A stretch of 64,000 bases of DNA, taken from positions 1,116,001-1,180,000 of the forward strand of contig NZ_PVZC01000001.1 of assembly GCF_003002095.1 (NCBI RefSeq), in the 5' to 3' direction. The DNA is from Allonocardiopsis opalescens. Its GTDB lineage: Bacteria > Actinomycetota > Actinomycetes > Streptosporangiales > Streptosporangiaceae. Position 1 is the stretch's first letter, and each line of letters begins with the position of its first letter. Position numbers and translations under genes: made by a program. Shown piece by piece: positions 21,661-29,600 of this stretch. The notes below the pieces were generated by a model. It had not been told where the DNA came from. It saw only the letters and a list, made by a program, of their open reading frames with translations, and searched no databases.

Positions 21661-22689
21661 TCAGCCGGGGGGCGTCATGTGCAGGACGGCGGCGCCGTTG
21701 ACGCGGTCGGCGGCCAGGTCGGCCAGGGCCTGGTCGGCGCGGTCGAAGGGGTAGTCGGCGACGGTGACGGCGAGCGGGTGGGCGGCGGCGAAGGCGAAGA
21801 AGGCGCGGCCGTCCGCGCGGGTGTTGGCCGTGACGCTGCGCAGGGTGCGCTCCTGGAAGAGGTGCCGCTGGTAGTCCAGGCCCGGGACGTCGCTGAGGTG
21901 GATGCCGGCCACGGCCAGGGTGCCGCCCCGGTCCAGGGCGCGCAGCGCGGGCGGGACGAGGTCACCGACCGGGGCGAACAGGATCGCGGCGTCCAGCGGC
22001 TCCGGCGGGGCGTCGAAGGCGCCGCCGGCCGAGGCGGCGCCGAGCGCCAGCGCCAGCTCGCGGGCGGCGGGCGAGCGGGTGAGGACGTGCACGGTGGCGC
22101 CCTCGGCCAGGGCCACCTGGGCGGTGAGGTGCGCCGAGGCGCCGAAGCCGTAGATGCCGAGCCGCCCGCCTGCCGGCAGCTCCGACCGGCGCAGCGCGCG
22201 GTAGCCGATCAGCCCGGCGCACAGCAGCGGCGCGAGCGCGGCGGCCGGGGCGTCCTCGGGCAGCCGGTAGACGTAGTCCTCCCTGGCCACCAGGTACTGC
22301 GCGTAGCCGCCGTCGGCGTCCCAGCCGGTGTAGGTGGAGTGCGGGCAGAGGTTCTCGGCGCCGCGGCGGCAGTACCGGCAGCGCCCGCAGGTGGAGCGGA
22401 GCCACGCCGCGCCCACCCGGGTGCCGGGCGGCGTGGCGGTGCCCGGCCCGCCGGCGGCCACCCGTCCGACGGCCTCGTGGCCGGGCACCCGCCCCGGCGC
22501 CCTGGGCGGCAGGTCGCCCTCTGCCAGGTGCAGGTCCGTCCGGCACACCGCGCAGACCTCGACCTCGATCAGCAGCTCGCCCTCGCCGGGCACCGGTACC
22601 GGTAGCCGGACCCGCCGCAGCGGGCGGCCCGCGATCGGACCGGGCTCAACCACTGTCCACGCGTCCATCTCGGCGGGCGGTGCCTCCAT
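21661..22689 (-). CDS. Zinc-dependent alcohol dehydrogenase (MDR family, AdhA-like)
   Basis: The protein is 342 aa; GAGGAG precedes the ATG. Catalytic-zinc ligands are in [10 protein letters not shown] and PGHEAVGRV, the structural zinc site is [15 protein letters not shown], and the nucleotide-binding motif is [16 protein letters not shown]. This matches NAD(P)-dependent zinc alcohol/aldehyde reductases of the AdhA/YjgB type. It lies 43 bp upstream of the methyltransferase gene on the same strand, so co-transcription is possible. Confidence 0.9.
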   Translation of the reverse strand: MEAPPAEMDAWTVVEPGPIAGRPLRRVRLPVPVPGEGELLIEVEVCAVCRTDLHLAEGDLPPRAPGRVPGHEAVGRVAAGGPGTATPPGTRVGAAWLRSTCGRCRYCRRGAENLCPHSTYTGWDADGGYAQYLVAREDYVYRLPEDAPAAALAPLLCAGLIGYRALRRSELPAGGRLGIYGFGASAHLTAQVALAEGATVHVLTRSPAARELALALGAASAGGAFDAPPEPLDAAILFAPVGDLVPPALRALDRGGTLAVAGIHLSDVPGLDYQRHLFQERTLRSVTANTRADGRAFFAFAAAHPLAVTVADYPFDRADQALADLAADRVNGAAVLHMTPPG

Positions 22690-22805
22690 GGCGGCTCTCC
22701 TCTCGGCGGGCGGCCGCGCGCTCCCCTGCCCGCGGCGCCCTCACATCCTCCGCGCACCCGGCGGCCGCCGGCAAAAAGCGCGGAGGCGCGGCGCGAGCGC
22801 GCGGC

Positions 22806-23486
22806 TCAGTCGGCCAGGACGCCCAGCCCTCGGGCGAGGATCAGGCCGCCGAAGACGAACAGCATCGTCACGCTCACCACGTCGTCGTGGTCGAGCAGCC
22901 AGGCGCGGGCCCGCTCCAGCCCGCGGCGGCCGTGCTCGCCGCTGCCGACGGCCGCGCCGAGCGCAAGGAGCAGCCCGGCGGCGCCGACGACCGCGAAGAC
23001 CAGGGCGGCGCCCGCGTTCGCCGCCGTGCCCAGGCCGAGGTCGCCGATGGCGGCTCCGGCGCCCAGCAGCAGCGGCACCGTGGTGGGGTTGAGGACGGAG
23101 AGCGCGACCGCGAGCCCGATGACGTCGAGGGTGTCCATCGTCTCGGCGGCCGACAGCCACCGGGGCGGGCGGCGCGGCGCGTCGGGCTCGCGGGTGATGT
23201 GCCGGTGCACCGCCAGCCCGGCGAAGACCAGCATGGCGGTGCCGATCAGCACCCGCAGCCAGCCGGTCCAGTCGGGCGGCACCCCGCCCGACCGGACCGA
23301 GTCGCCGGTGATCAGCGAGACCGCCCAGGCGATCACGAAGGCGACGACCACCCAGCTCAGGATGAACACCCCGGCCCTGACCAGGCCGTCGCGCGCCATC
23401 AGCAGCACGATCACCGCCACGGCCGGCAGCGGGGAGGCGATCAGCCCGAAGGTGAAGGGCAGCAGTTCGGCGATGGCGCTCGGCAT
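22806..23486 (-). CDS. GAP-family (Sap, sulfolipid-1-addressing type) membrane protein
   Basis: The protein is 226 aa from an ATG preceded by GGGAGGAG. There are about six hydrophobic spans, starting with LLPFTFGLIASPLPAVAVIVLLMA and including LDVIGLAVALSVLNPTTVPLLLGAGAAIG, the signature of GAP/Sap (LysE-superfamily-like) proteins. These are thought to help export lipids or small solutes. It diverges from the MarR regulator with the long palindrome at 23655 between them. Confidence 0.8.
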   Translation of the reverse strand: MPSAIAELLPFTFGLIASPLPAVAVIVLLMARDGLVRAGVFILSWVVVAFVIAWAVSLITGDSVRSGGVPPDWTGWLRVLIGTAMLVFAGLAVHRHITREPDAPRRPPRWLSAAETMDTLDVIGLAVALSVLNPTTVPLLLGAGAAIGDLGLGTAANAGAALVFAVVGAAGLLLALGAAVGSGEHGRRGLERARAWLLDHDDVVSVTMLFVFGGLILARGLGVLAD

Positions 23487-23654
23487 GGCGGCTCCTCCCG
23501 GTGCGCCAGGCACTACGGCGGGCGACCTCCATGATCGTCCGAGCGGTGCAAGCGGACCGCCAGCCGCCGCCCTGCGGCGGGTAAAGAGCGGGCGGCGGCG
23601 CGGTGGAGGCCCGGCCGGGCGGACCGGACGGGTTCGCGGGGCGGCCGTCGTAGT

Positions 23655-23685
23655 CCATAGTCGGCTATAAGATAGCCGACTATGG
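23655..23685. promoter_or_regulatory. Perfect 14-bp inverted repeat, putative MarR operator
   Basis: CCATAGTCGGCTAT (23655-23668) and its exact complement ATAGCCGACTATGG (23672-23685) flank a 3-bp centre. A 31-bp perfect palindrome is the expected form of a MarR-dimer site. It lies between the divergent GAP-family and MarR genes and includes TATAAG, which could be a -10 element. Confidence 0.75.
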
Positions 23686-23738
23686 ATATGATCGAGGTGC
23701 GCGCCGCCCCCGCGGCCGGCGGCCGGGCGGCGGTGTGA
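23682..23738 (+). CDS. Possible 18-aa upstream ORF coupled to the MarR gene
   Basis: An ATG inside the right arm of the palindrome opens an 18-codon frame (begins MDMIEVRAAP) whose TGA overlaps the GTG start of the MarR gene by 4 nt. The arrangement matches translational coupling. No clear ribosome binding site is seen, so it may be leaderless or not translated at all. Confidence 0.35.
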   Translation: MDMIEVRAAPAAGGRAAV

Positions 23739-24202
23739 CCGGCGGGCGCGAGGCGGCGGCCGCCGCCGGGCCCGTCGGGTACGCGCTCGCGATGGCCACC
23801 AAGGCGCACCGGGTGGAGCTCCAGCGGCGGATGGCCGGACTCGGCCTCTACCTGGGCCAGGAGCTGATCATCGTTGATGTCCACCGCAACCCCGGCACCA
23901 CCCAGGCCGACCTCGCCCGGCGGATCGGCATCGAGCAGCCCACCATGGCCAGGGCGCTGGCCCGGATGGAGCGGTCCGGCTTCGTCCGGCGCGAGGCCGA
24001 CCCCGCCGACCGGCGGGTGACCCGCCTGCACCTGACCGGCCGCGGCGCCGCCGCCGTCGCGGCGGTCGAGGCCGCCTGGACCGAGACCGACCGGCGCGCC
24101 ACCGCCGGGCTCGATCCGGCCGAGGCCCGCGAACTGGTGCGCCTGCTGGCCGCCGTCCGGACGGCCTTCGGCAGCGGCGGCCCCGGCGGCGAGGACGGCT
24201 GA
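23735..24202 (+). CDS. MarR-family transcriptional regulator
   Basis: The protein is 155 aa from GTG 23735; ATG 23792 (MATKAHRVEL) is an alternative. The winged helix covers about residues 50-110: TTQADLARRIGIEQPTMARALARMERSGFVRREADPADRRVTRLHLT. A 31-bp perfect palindrome upstream is probably its own operator. The SDR gene starts 55 bp downstream on the same strand, so the likely target is the regulator-SDR unit and perhaps the divergent GAP-family gene. Confidence 0.9.
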   Translation: MTGGREAAAAAGPVGYALAMATKAHRVELQRRMAGLGLYLGQELIIVDVHRNPGTTQADLARRIGIEQPTMARALARMERSGFVRREADPADRRVTRLHLTGRGAAAVAAVEAAWTETDRRATAGLDPAEARELVRLLAAVRTAFGSGGPGGEDG

Positions 24203-24257
24203 GCCGCCCCGGCCGGGGCGGCTCAGCCGGCGCGAGCACGAGGAAGCGGAGGAAGAC

Positions 24258-25022
24258 GTGGAACTGGGACTCCAGGACAGGGTCGTGCTGGTCACCGGCG
24301 CGAGCACCGCCATCGGCAGGGCGACGGCACTGGCCTTCGCCGACGAGCGGGCGAGGGTGGCCGTCGGCTACCACTCCAACGCGGCGGCCGCCGCCGAGAC
24401 CGTCGCGCTGGCCGAGCGGCGCGGCGCCCGGGCGGTCCCGTGGCGGCTCGACCTCGGCGAGCCCGGGTCGCTGGCGGCCGCCGTCGAGCAGGTCCGCGCC
24501 GAGCTCGGGCCGGTCGACGTGCTGGTCAACAACGCGGTCCGCTGGCCCGACCGGCCCGCGCCCGGCGAGCGCTTCGAGACGGCGCCGCCCCGGCGCTTCA
24601 CCGACTCGGTCACCGCCAATCTGACCGGCCCCTACCTGCTGGCCCGCGCCGTCGTCGGCGACATGCGCGCCCGGGGCTGGGGGCGGATCGTCAACGTCTC
24701 CACCGGCCTGGTCGAGGACGGCTTCCCGGGCAGCGCCTCCTACGTCGCCGCCAAGGCGGGCCTGCACGGCCTGACCCGGGTGATGTCGCGCGAACTGGCC
24801 TCGGCCGGGATCCTCACCAATGTGGTGATGCCCGGCTTCACCCCCGGGGAGCGCGCGATGCCGCCCGGACTCATGGCCAAGGCCGAGGCCGCCGCCGCGA
24901 CCGGCCGCGTCTCCCGCCCCGAGGACGTGGCCGCCATGGTCGTCTTCCTCTGCTCGGCCGCCAACACCCACACCACCGGCGAGGCCGTCCGCACCGACGG
25001 CCACTTCCTCAGCCCGACCTGA
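24258..25022 (+). CDS. SDR-family NAD(P)-dependent oxidoreductase (FabG-like)
   Basis: The GTG start has GGAGGA about 4 nt upstream and the protein is 254 aa. The cofactor motif is TGASTAIG at about residues 13-20, NNA is at about 92-94, and the catalytic Ser (NVSTG) and YxxxK (SYVAAK) are in place. It is a classical SDR of the 3-oxoacyl-reductase shape, but the substrate is unknown. It follows the MarR gene and probably belongs to its regulon. Confidence 0.9.
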   Translation: MELGLQDRVVLVTGASTAIGRATALAFADERARVAVGYHSNAAAAAETVALAERRGARAVPWRLDLGEPGSLAAAVEQVRAELGPVDVLVNNAVRWPDRPAPGERFETAPPRRFTDSVTANLTGPYLLARAVVGDMRARGWGRIVNVSTGLVEDGFPGSASYVAAKAGLHGLTRVMSRELASAGILTNVVMPGFTPGERAMPPGLMAKAEAAAATGRVSRPEDVAAMVVFLCSAANTHTTGEAVRTDGHFLSPT

Positions 25023-25024
25023 CG

Positions 25025-25059
25025 GCGCGGGCCCCGGCGCGGCCGGCCGGGGCCCGCGC
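25025..25059. terminator. Bidirectional terminator hairpin
   Basis: A perfect 14-bp stem (GCGCGGGCCCCGGC at 25025-25038, complement at 25046-25059) with a 7-nt loop lies between the convergent SDR and cysteine-desulfhydrase genes. Confidence 0.65.
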
Positions 25060-25084
25060 ACGGCGGACCGGGAGCGGGCCGCGC

Positions 25085-26290
25085 TCAGCCGCCCGCCGGC
25101 TGGGACGGGCGGGGGACCGCCGCCGCGCCGGGCTCGTGCCAGCGGCCGGTGGACAGGAAGCCGTCGATGGCGGTGCGGTAGGGGGCGGGGTCGAGCCTGA
25201 GCGTGTCGCGGACCCAGGCGTCGTTGTAGTAGCTGGACAGGTAGCGCTCGCCCTGGTCGCACATGAGCATGACCACGCTGCCCTGCTCGCCGTCGGCCAG
25301 CATCTCGGCGATGATGCGCAGCGCGCCCCACAGGTTGGTGCCGGTGGACGGCCCGGCGCGGTGGCGCAGCGCGTCCAGCAGTACCCGCATCGCCGCGATC
25401 GAGGCGGCGTCGGGCACCGAGATCATCCGGTCGATGACGGCCGGCAGGAAGGACGGCTCGACGGCGGGGCGGCCGATGCCCTCGATGCGCGACGGCTTGC
25501 CCGTGATCCACTGGTCGGGCTTGGGCCAGCGGTGCTTGGGGCGGCCCTCGTTGCGGACCCAGTTGGGGAAGAAGGCGGAGTTCTCCGGGTCCACCACGCA
25601 CACCCGCGTCTGGCGGCGGGTGTAGCGCAGGTAGCGGCCGATCGTGCCGGTGGTGCCGCCGGTCCCGGCGCCCGTCACGATCCACTTGGGCTCGGGGTGG
25701 CGCTCCTCGGCGATCTGCCGGAAGATCGTTGCGGCCAGGTTGTGGTCGTCGCGGTAGTCGTAGGCGCGCTCGGCGTAGGTGAACTGGTCCATGAAGTGGC
25801 CGTTGGGGTGCTCGGCGGCCAGCCGGGCCGCCTCCTTCTCGATGTCGCCGTCCTCGCCGGGGTGGCGCACCTCGCCGCCGAAGGACTTAATCAGCTCTTG
25901 CTTCTCGGTGCTGGTGCTCTTGGGCACCACGGCGGTGAACTTCAGCCCGAGCAGCTTCGCGAAGTAGGCCTCGGAGACGGCGGTCGAGCCCGAGCTGGCC
26001 TCGAACACGTGCGTGTCGGGGTCGATCCAGCCGGTGCACAGCGCGTGGGTGTACAGGGCCCGGGCCATCCGGTGCTTGAGGCTCCCCGACGGGTGCACCG
26101 ACTCGTCCTTGACGTACAGGTCGATGCCCCATTGGGCGGGGAGCGGGAACTGGAACACGTGGGTGTCGGCCGACCGGGTCGCGTCGGCGTGCAGCCGCCG
26201 CATCGCCTCCGCCACCCAATCCCGCTTCCGCCGGTCGAAGTGGTCGACGATACGGGTCGTCACAGTCGCTTCACTCTGTGTAGTGGTCAT
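25085..26290 (-). CDS. PLP-dependent cysteine desulfhydrase/cysteine synthase-family protein (Cds1-like)
   Basis: The protein is 401 aa from ATG 26290. The PLP lysine is in HPSGSLKHRMARALY at about residues 67-81, the substrate loop is EASSGSTAVSEAY at about 96-108, and the phosphate-cup is GAGTGGTTGTIGRYLRY. Overall it is close to the mycobacterial Cds1 type, which degrades L-cysteine to H2S, pyruvate and ammonia. Cysteine synthases differ in the N-terminal region, so I favour desulfhydrase. It diverges from the LacI gene. An in-frame extension to 26407 lacks a binding site. Confidence 0.82.
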   Translation of the reverse strand: MTTTQSEATVTTRIVDHFDRRKRDWVAEAMRRLHADATRSADTHVFQFPLPAQWGIDLYVKDESVHPSGSLKHRMARALYTHALCTGWIDPDTHVFEASSGSTAVSEAYFAKLLGLKFTAVVPKSTSTEKQELIKSFGGEVRHPGEDGDIEKEAARLAAEHPNGHFMDQFTYAERAYDYRDDHNLAATIFRQIAEERHPEPKWIVTGAGTGGTTGTIGRYLRYTRRQTRVCVVDPENSAFFPNWVRNEGRPKHRWPKPDQWITGKPSRIEGIGRPAVEPSFLPAVIDRMISVPDAASIAAMRVLLDALRHRAGPSTGTNLWGALRIIAEMLADGEQGSVVMLMCDQGERYLSSYYNDAWVRDTLRLDPAPYRTAIDGFLSTGRWHEPGAAAVPRPSQPAGG

Positions 26291-26425
26291 GGCTCGGAGC
26301 GTACTCACGGCTGCGGCCGAGGGAGGCCCGGTCCGGGCAAATGGCGCCGCTGGGGGTGCGCCTGCGCGGGTCCGCCGCGCCGGGCCGCGCCCGCCCGGTC
26401 GCGGCAATCGTGATCATCTATGGGC

Positions 26426-26431
26426 TTGACG
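26426..26431 (+). promoter_or_regulatory. -35-like element before the LacI operon
   Basis: TTGACG lies 28 bp upstream of the twin palindromes. The expected -10 position (about 26449-26454) has no good match, so the promoter call is weak. The operators would sit at or just after the start point. Confidence 0.3.
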
Positions 26432-26458
26432 GGGCGGCCGGCCCGGGTCCATCCTCCA

Positions 26459-26486
26459 TGGAAACCTTTCCATGGAAAGCTTTCCA
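26459..26486. promoter_or_regulatory. Two abutting 14-bp palindromes, putative LacI-family operators
   Basis: TGGAAACCTTTCCA (26459-26472) and TGGAAAGCTTTCCA (26473-26486) directly abut; the second is a perfect palindrome and the first differs only at its centre. The WGGAAA...TTTCCW form resembles CcpA/GalR-class LacI sites. They lie 40 bp upstream of the LacI-family gene start, so autoregulation is likely. Confidence 0.75.
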
Positions 26487-26525
26487 TCGGTGTCCGCGCA
26501 CGTCGAGACTTGGATCGGAGGGCCG

Positions 26526-27632
26526 GTGGGCCGGACCGTGACGATCAGGGACGTGGCCGCGCTGGCGCAGGTGTCGGTGGGCACGGCCTCCCGAGTGCTG
26601 TCGGGCAGCCCCGCCACCTCGGCGGCGGCCCGCGAGCGGGTCACCGCGGCCGCCCGGCGGCTGGGCTACCGGCCCAACGCCCAGGCCAGGTCGCTGCGCT
26701 CGACCCGCACCCACACCATCGGGCTGCTGGTGTCCGACGTGCGCAACCCCTTCTTCGCCGACGTGGCGCACGCCGCCGAGCAGGCCGCGCTGGCCGCCGG
26801 CTACGTCACCCTGCTGGCCAATGCCAACGAGGACACCCGCCAGCAGGACACCTACCTGGAGACCTTCCTGTTCCAGCGGGTCGACGGCGTCATCGCCGCC
26901 CCGCAGGGCGCCGGCGGCGGTGACCTCGCCTCCCTGGTCGAGCGCGGCGTGCCGCTGGTCTTCGTGGACCGCACCGTCGAGGGCTTCGAGGTGCCCAGCG
27001 TGACCGCCGACAACGACTCCGGCACCCGCGAGGCCGTCGCCCACCTCGCCCGGCGCGGCCATACCAGGATCGGCTACATCGGCGGCCCCACCTCGATCTC
27101 CACCGGGCGGCTGCGCGCGGACGCCTTCGTGCGCGCCATCGCCGAGCACGGCCTGGACCCCGACCCCGCGCTGATCGCGCACGGCGACTTCATGTCGGCC
27201 AGCGGCGGGCGCTGCGCCGACGCGCTGATGTCGGTCCCGCGCCCGCCCACCGCGCTGCTGATCGCCGACAGCCCGATGGCCATCGGCGCGCTGACCGCGC
27301 TGCGCCGCCGCCGGGTGCGGATCGGCACCGACGTGGACCTCGTCGCCTTCGACGACGTGGAGTGGCTGTCGGAGCTGGACCCGCCGCTGTCGGTGGTGGC
27401 GCAGGACGCCGCCGCGATGGGGCGGGCCGCGGTGCGGCTGCTCTTCGACGTGATCGGCGGCCGCACCCCCGAGTCCGTCGTGCTGCCGACCCGGCTGATC
27501 GTCCGCCGCTCCTCCTCCGGCGCCGCGCCCGAGCCCGCTCCGGAACCCGTCCCGGCCCAGGGCCCCGCCCCCGCCGCACCCGCACCCGCACCCGCACCGA
27601 AGCCGCCGTCCCCGTCGAAAGGCCGACCGTGA
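26526..27632 (+). CDS. LacI-family transcriptional regulator
   Basis: The protein is 368 aa from GTG 26526; GTG 26538 (VTIRDVAAL) is an alternative and GGAGGG lies just upstream of both. The HTH is at about residues 6-50 (IRDVAALAQVSVGTASRVLSG, then YRPNAQARSLRS). A periplasmic-binding-type sensor domain follows (TIGLLVSDVRNPFFADV). The last ~40 residues are an unusual Pro/Ala/Glu tail encoded partly by a CGCACC hexamer repeat (about 27575-27600). It overlaps rpiB by 4 bp and probably senses a sugar or sugar phosphate handled by that operon. Confidence 0.9.
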   Translation: MGRTVTIRDVAALAQVSVGTASRVLSGSPATSAAARERVTAAARRLGYRPNAQARSLRSTRTHTIGLLVSDVRNPFFADVAHAAEQAALAAGYVTLLANANEDTRQQDTYLETFLFQRVDGVIAAPQGAGGGDLASLVERGVPLVFVDRTVEGFEVPSVTADNDSGTREAVAHLARRGHTRIGYIGGPTSISTGRLRADAFVRAIAEHGLDPDPALIAHGDFMSASGGRCADALMSVPRPPTALLIADSPMAIGALTALRRRRVRIGTDVDLVAFDDVEWLSELDPPLSVVAQDAAAMGRAAVRLLFDVIGGRTPESVVLPTRLIVRRSSSGAAPEPAPEPVPAQGPAPAAPAPAPAPKPPSPSKGRP

Positions 27633-28099
27633 GAATCGCACTGGGCAACGACCACGCCGGATACCCGCTCAAGCGGCACGTCGCCGAGGTGCTGCGCCGC
27701 CTCGGGCACGAGGTGGTGGACCGGGGCACCGACAGCGACGAGCCCGTCGACTTCCCCGACATCACCTTCGCCACCTGCGACGCCGTCCGCAAGGGCGAGG
27801 CCGACCGGGCCGTGCTGGTCTGCGGCACCGGCGTCGGCGCCGTGATGGCCGCGAACAAGATCGCCGGGATCCGCTGCGCGCTGGGCCACGACGTCTACTC
27901 GGCGCACCAGAGCGTCGAGCACGACGACGCCAACGCGATCGCGATGGGCGCCTGGCTGATCGGCCCGGCCACCGCCGCCGAGGTGCTGGAGTCCTTCCTC
28001 AACGCCCGCTTCGACGATGACGACGACACCGTCCGCCGGGTCGCCAAGCTGCGCGAGCTGGAGCTGCGCACCGCCCGCGAGCTGACCGAGGGCGGCTGA
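27629..28099 (+). CDS. rpiB: RpiB/LacAB-family sugar-phosphate isomerase
   Basis: GTG overlaps the LacI stop, giving 156 aa, the usual RpiB length. GNDHAGYPLKRHV begins the protein, the catalytic loop is LVCGTGVGAVMAANKIAGIRCA with the active-site Cys at about residue 71, and the His-rich HDDANAIAMGAWLIG block follows. It interconverts a ribose-5-phosphate-like aldose and ketose; in a LacI-MHS transporter operon it may act on another C4-C6 sugar phosphate rather than serve as housekeeping RpiB. Confidence 0.88.
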   Translation: MRIALGNDHAGYPLKRHVAEVLRRLGHEVVDRGTDSDEPVDFPDITFATCDAVRKGEADRAVLVCGTGVGAVMAANKIAGIRCALGHDVYSAHQSVEHDDANAIAMGAWLIGPATAAEVLESFLNARFDDDDDTVRRVAKLRELELRTARELTEGG

Positions 28100-28159
28100 G
28101 CCCGCCGTCCCCCACCCCGACGCACCCGTCCCCACCCCCCACCCCAAGGAGACACCCCC

Positions 28160-29521
28160 ATGACCGCGGACGATCCCGGCATCCGGCAGCGGGCAGCGCA
28201 CGGTTCACCGGGCAAGGTCAAGACCGCGATGGCCTCGGCCGCAGGCACCTGCGTCGAGAACTACGACTTCATCGCCTACGGCACCGCCGCCGCCCTCTAC
28301 TTCGACGACGCCTTCTTCCCCGAGTTCGACCCGGTCGTCGGCACGCTCGCCTCCTTCGCCACCCTCGGCGTCGGCTTCCTGATGCGCCCGGTCGGCGGCG
28401 CGCTCGGCGGGCACCTCGGCGACCGCTTCGGCCGCAGACCGGTGCTGGTCGCCGCGCTGCTGGTGATGGGCGTCGCCACCATGCTGATCGGCGTGCTGCC
28501 CACCTACGCGCAGGTCGGCGTGCTGGCGCCGGTGCTGCTGGTGCTGATCCGGATGATCCAGGGCCTGGCCTTCGGCGCGGAGTGGGGCGGCGCCGTGATG
28601 ATGGCCTTCGAGCACGCGCCCTGGCGGCGGCGCGGCCTGTTCGCCGCGATCCCGCAGGCGGGCAACCCGCTGGGCATCGCCCTGGCCAATGTCGCCTTCC
28701 TCGCCTCGGCCGCGCTGGAGGGAGACTGGGCCTGGCGGCTGCCGTTCCTGGCCAGCGCCGTGCTCATCGTGGTCGGCCTGATCGTGCGGCTGAAGCTGAG
28801 CGAGTCGCCGGAGTTCGAGGAGACCAAGGCGCGCGGCCAGCTGGTCAAGAACCCCTTCCTCACCGTGCTGCGCCGCGACTGGCGCAACATCCTGCGGATC
28901 ATCGCGCTGCGCGTGGTGGAGTCCTGCGCCTACTACCTCACCGCCACCTACCTGCTCAACTACGTCACCGAGCGCGACCCCGCCGCCCGGGCCGACGCGC
29001 TCACCGGCCTGGTCGCGGCCAGCCTCCTCGCGGTCGCGGTGACCGTCTTCGCCGGCTGGCTGACCGACCGCGTCGGGCGGCGCCGCGTCTACCTGGTCGG
29101 CTGCCTGATGGCGATCGCCTTCGGCTTCCCGATGTACCTGCTGGCCAACACCGGTAGCCCGCTCGCGCTGATGCTGGTCTTCGGCGTCGGCATCGGCGTC
29201 ATCCACGCCGCGCTCACCGGCACGCAGGGCGCCTGGTTCGCCGAGCTGTTCCGGGCCAACACCCGCACCTCGGGCGCCTCGATCGGCTACCAGGTGGCGG
29301 CCTCGCTGGCCGGCTTCGCGCCCTTCCTCGCCGTGCTGCTGGTCGGCGCCTTCGGCTGGCCCGGCGCGGCCGGCTTCTACGTGGTCATCGGCATCGTCGG
29401 CATCTCCGGCGTGCTCGCCACCCGCGAGACCTGGGGCCCGGCCCAGCGCGCCGAGGTCGACGCCATCGTCGCCGGCACCGCCCCGGCCACCGGAACCCGC
29501 CCGGCCGGCACCACCGCCTGA
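28160..29521 (+). CDS. MFS transporter, metabolite:H+ symporter (MHS) family
   Basis: The protein is 453 aa with AAGGAG before the ATG. Twelve membrane spans are expected. The N-terminal ENYDFIAYGTAAALYF matches the YDFxxYG signature of MHS carriers (ShiA, KgtP, ProP), and GGHLGDRFGRRPVLV is the loop 2-3 motif, repeated as LTDRVGRRRVYLVG in the second half. Substrates in this family are organic acids, shikimate or osmolytes. It is the third gene of the LacI-RpiB operon, so a sugar acid is plausible. It is not predicted from sequence alone. Confidence 0.88.
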   Translation: MTADDPGIRQRAAHGSPGKVKTAMASAAGTCVENYDFIAYGTAAALYFDDAFFPEFDPVVGTLASFATLGVGFLMRPVGGALGGHLGDRFGRRPVLVAALLVMGVATMLIGVLPTYAQVGVLAPVLLVLIRMIQGLAFGAEWGGAVMMAFEHAPWRRRGLFAAIPQAGNPLGIALANVAFLASAALEGDWAWRLPFLASAVLIVVGLIVRLKLSESPEFEETKARGQLVKNPFLTVLRRDWRNILRIIALRVVESCAYYLTATYLLNYVTERDPAARADALTGLVAASLLAVAVTVFAGWLTDRVGRRRVYLVGCLMAIAFGFPMYLLANTGSPLALMLVFGVGIGVIHAALTGTQGAWFAELFRANTRTSGASIGYQVAASLAGFAPFLAVLLVGAFGWPGAAGFYVVIGIVGISGVLATRETWGPAQRAEVDAIVAGTAPATGTRPAGTTA

Positions 29522-29535
29522 CCGCCGGCCCGTCC

Positions 29536-29563
29536 GAGCGCCGCCGCGGGGGCGGCGGCGCTC
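29536..29563. terminator. Bidirectional terminator hairpin
   Basis: A perfect 12-bp stem (GAGCGCCGCCGC at 29536-29547, complement at 29552-29563) with a GGGG loop lies between the convergent MHS transporter and lipocalin-prenyl synthase genes. Confidence 0.65.
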
Positions 29564-29600
29564 TGCCTGATCCGGGGCCGCGGGCGCCGGCCGGGGCGGC

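Noticed and set aside
23682-23738. Frameshift that would extend the MarR protein
   Set aside because: The short frame ends exactly at the GTG in a coupling overlap, and MarR proteins do not need the extra residues.
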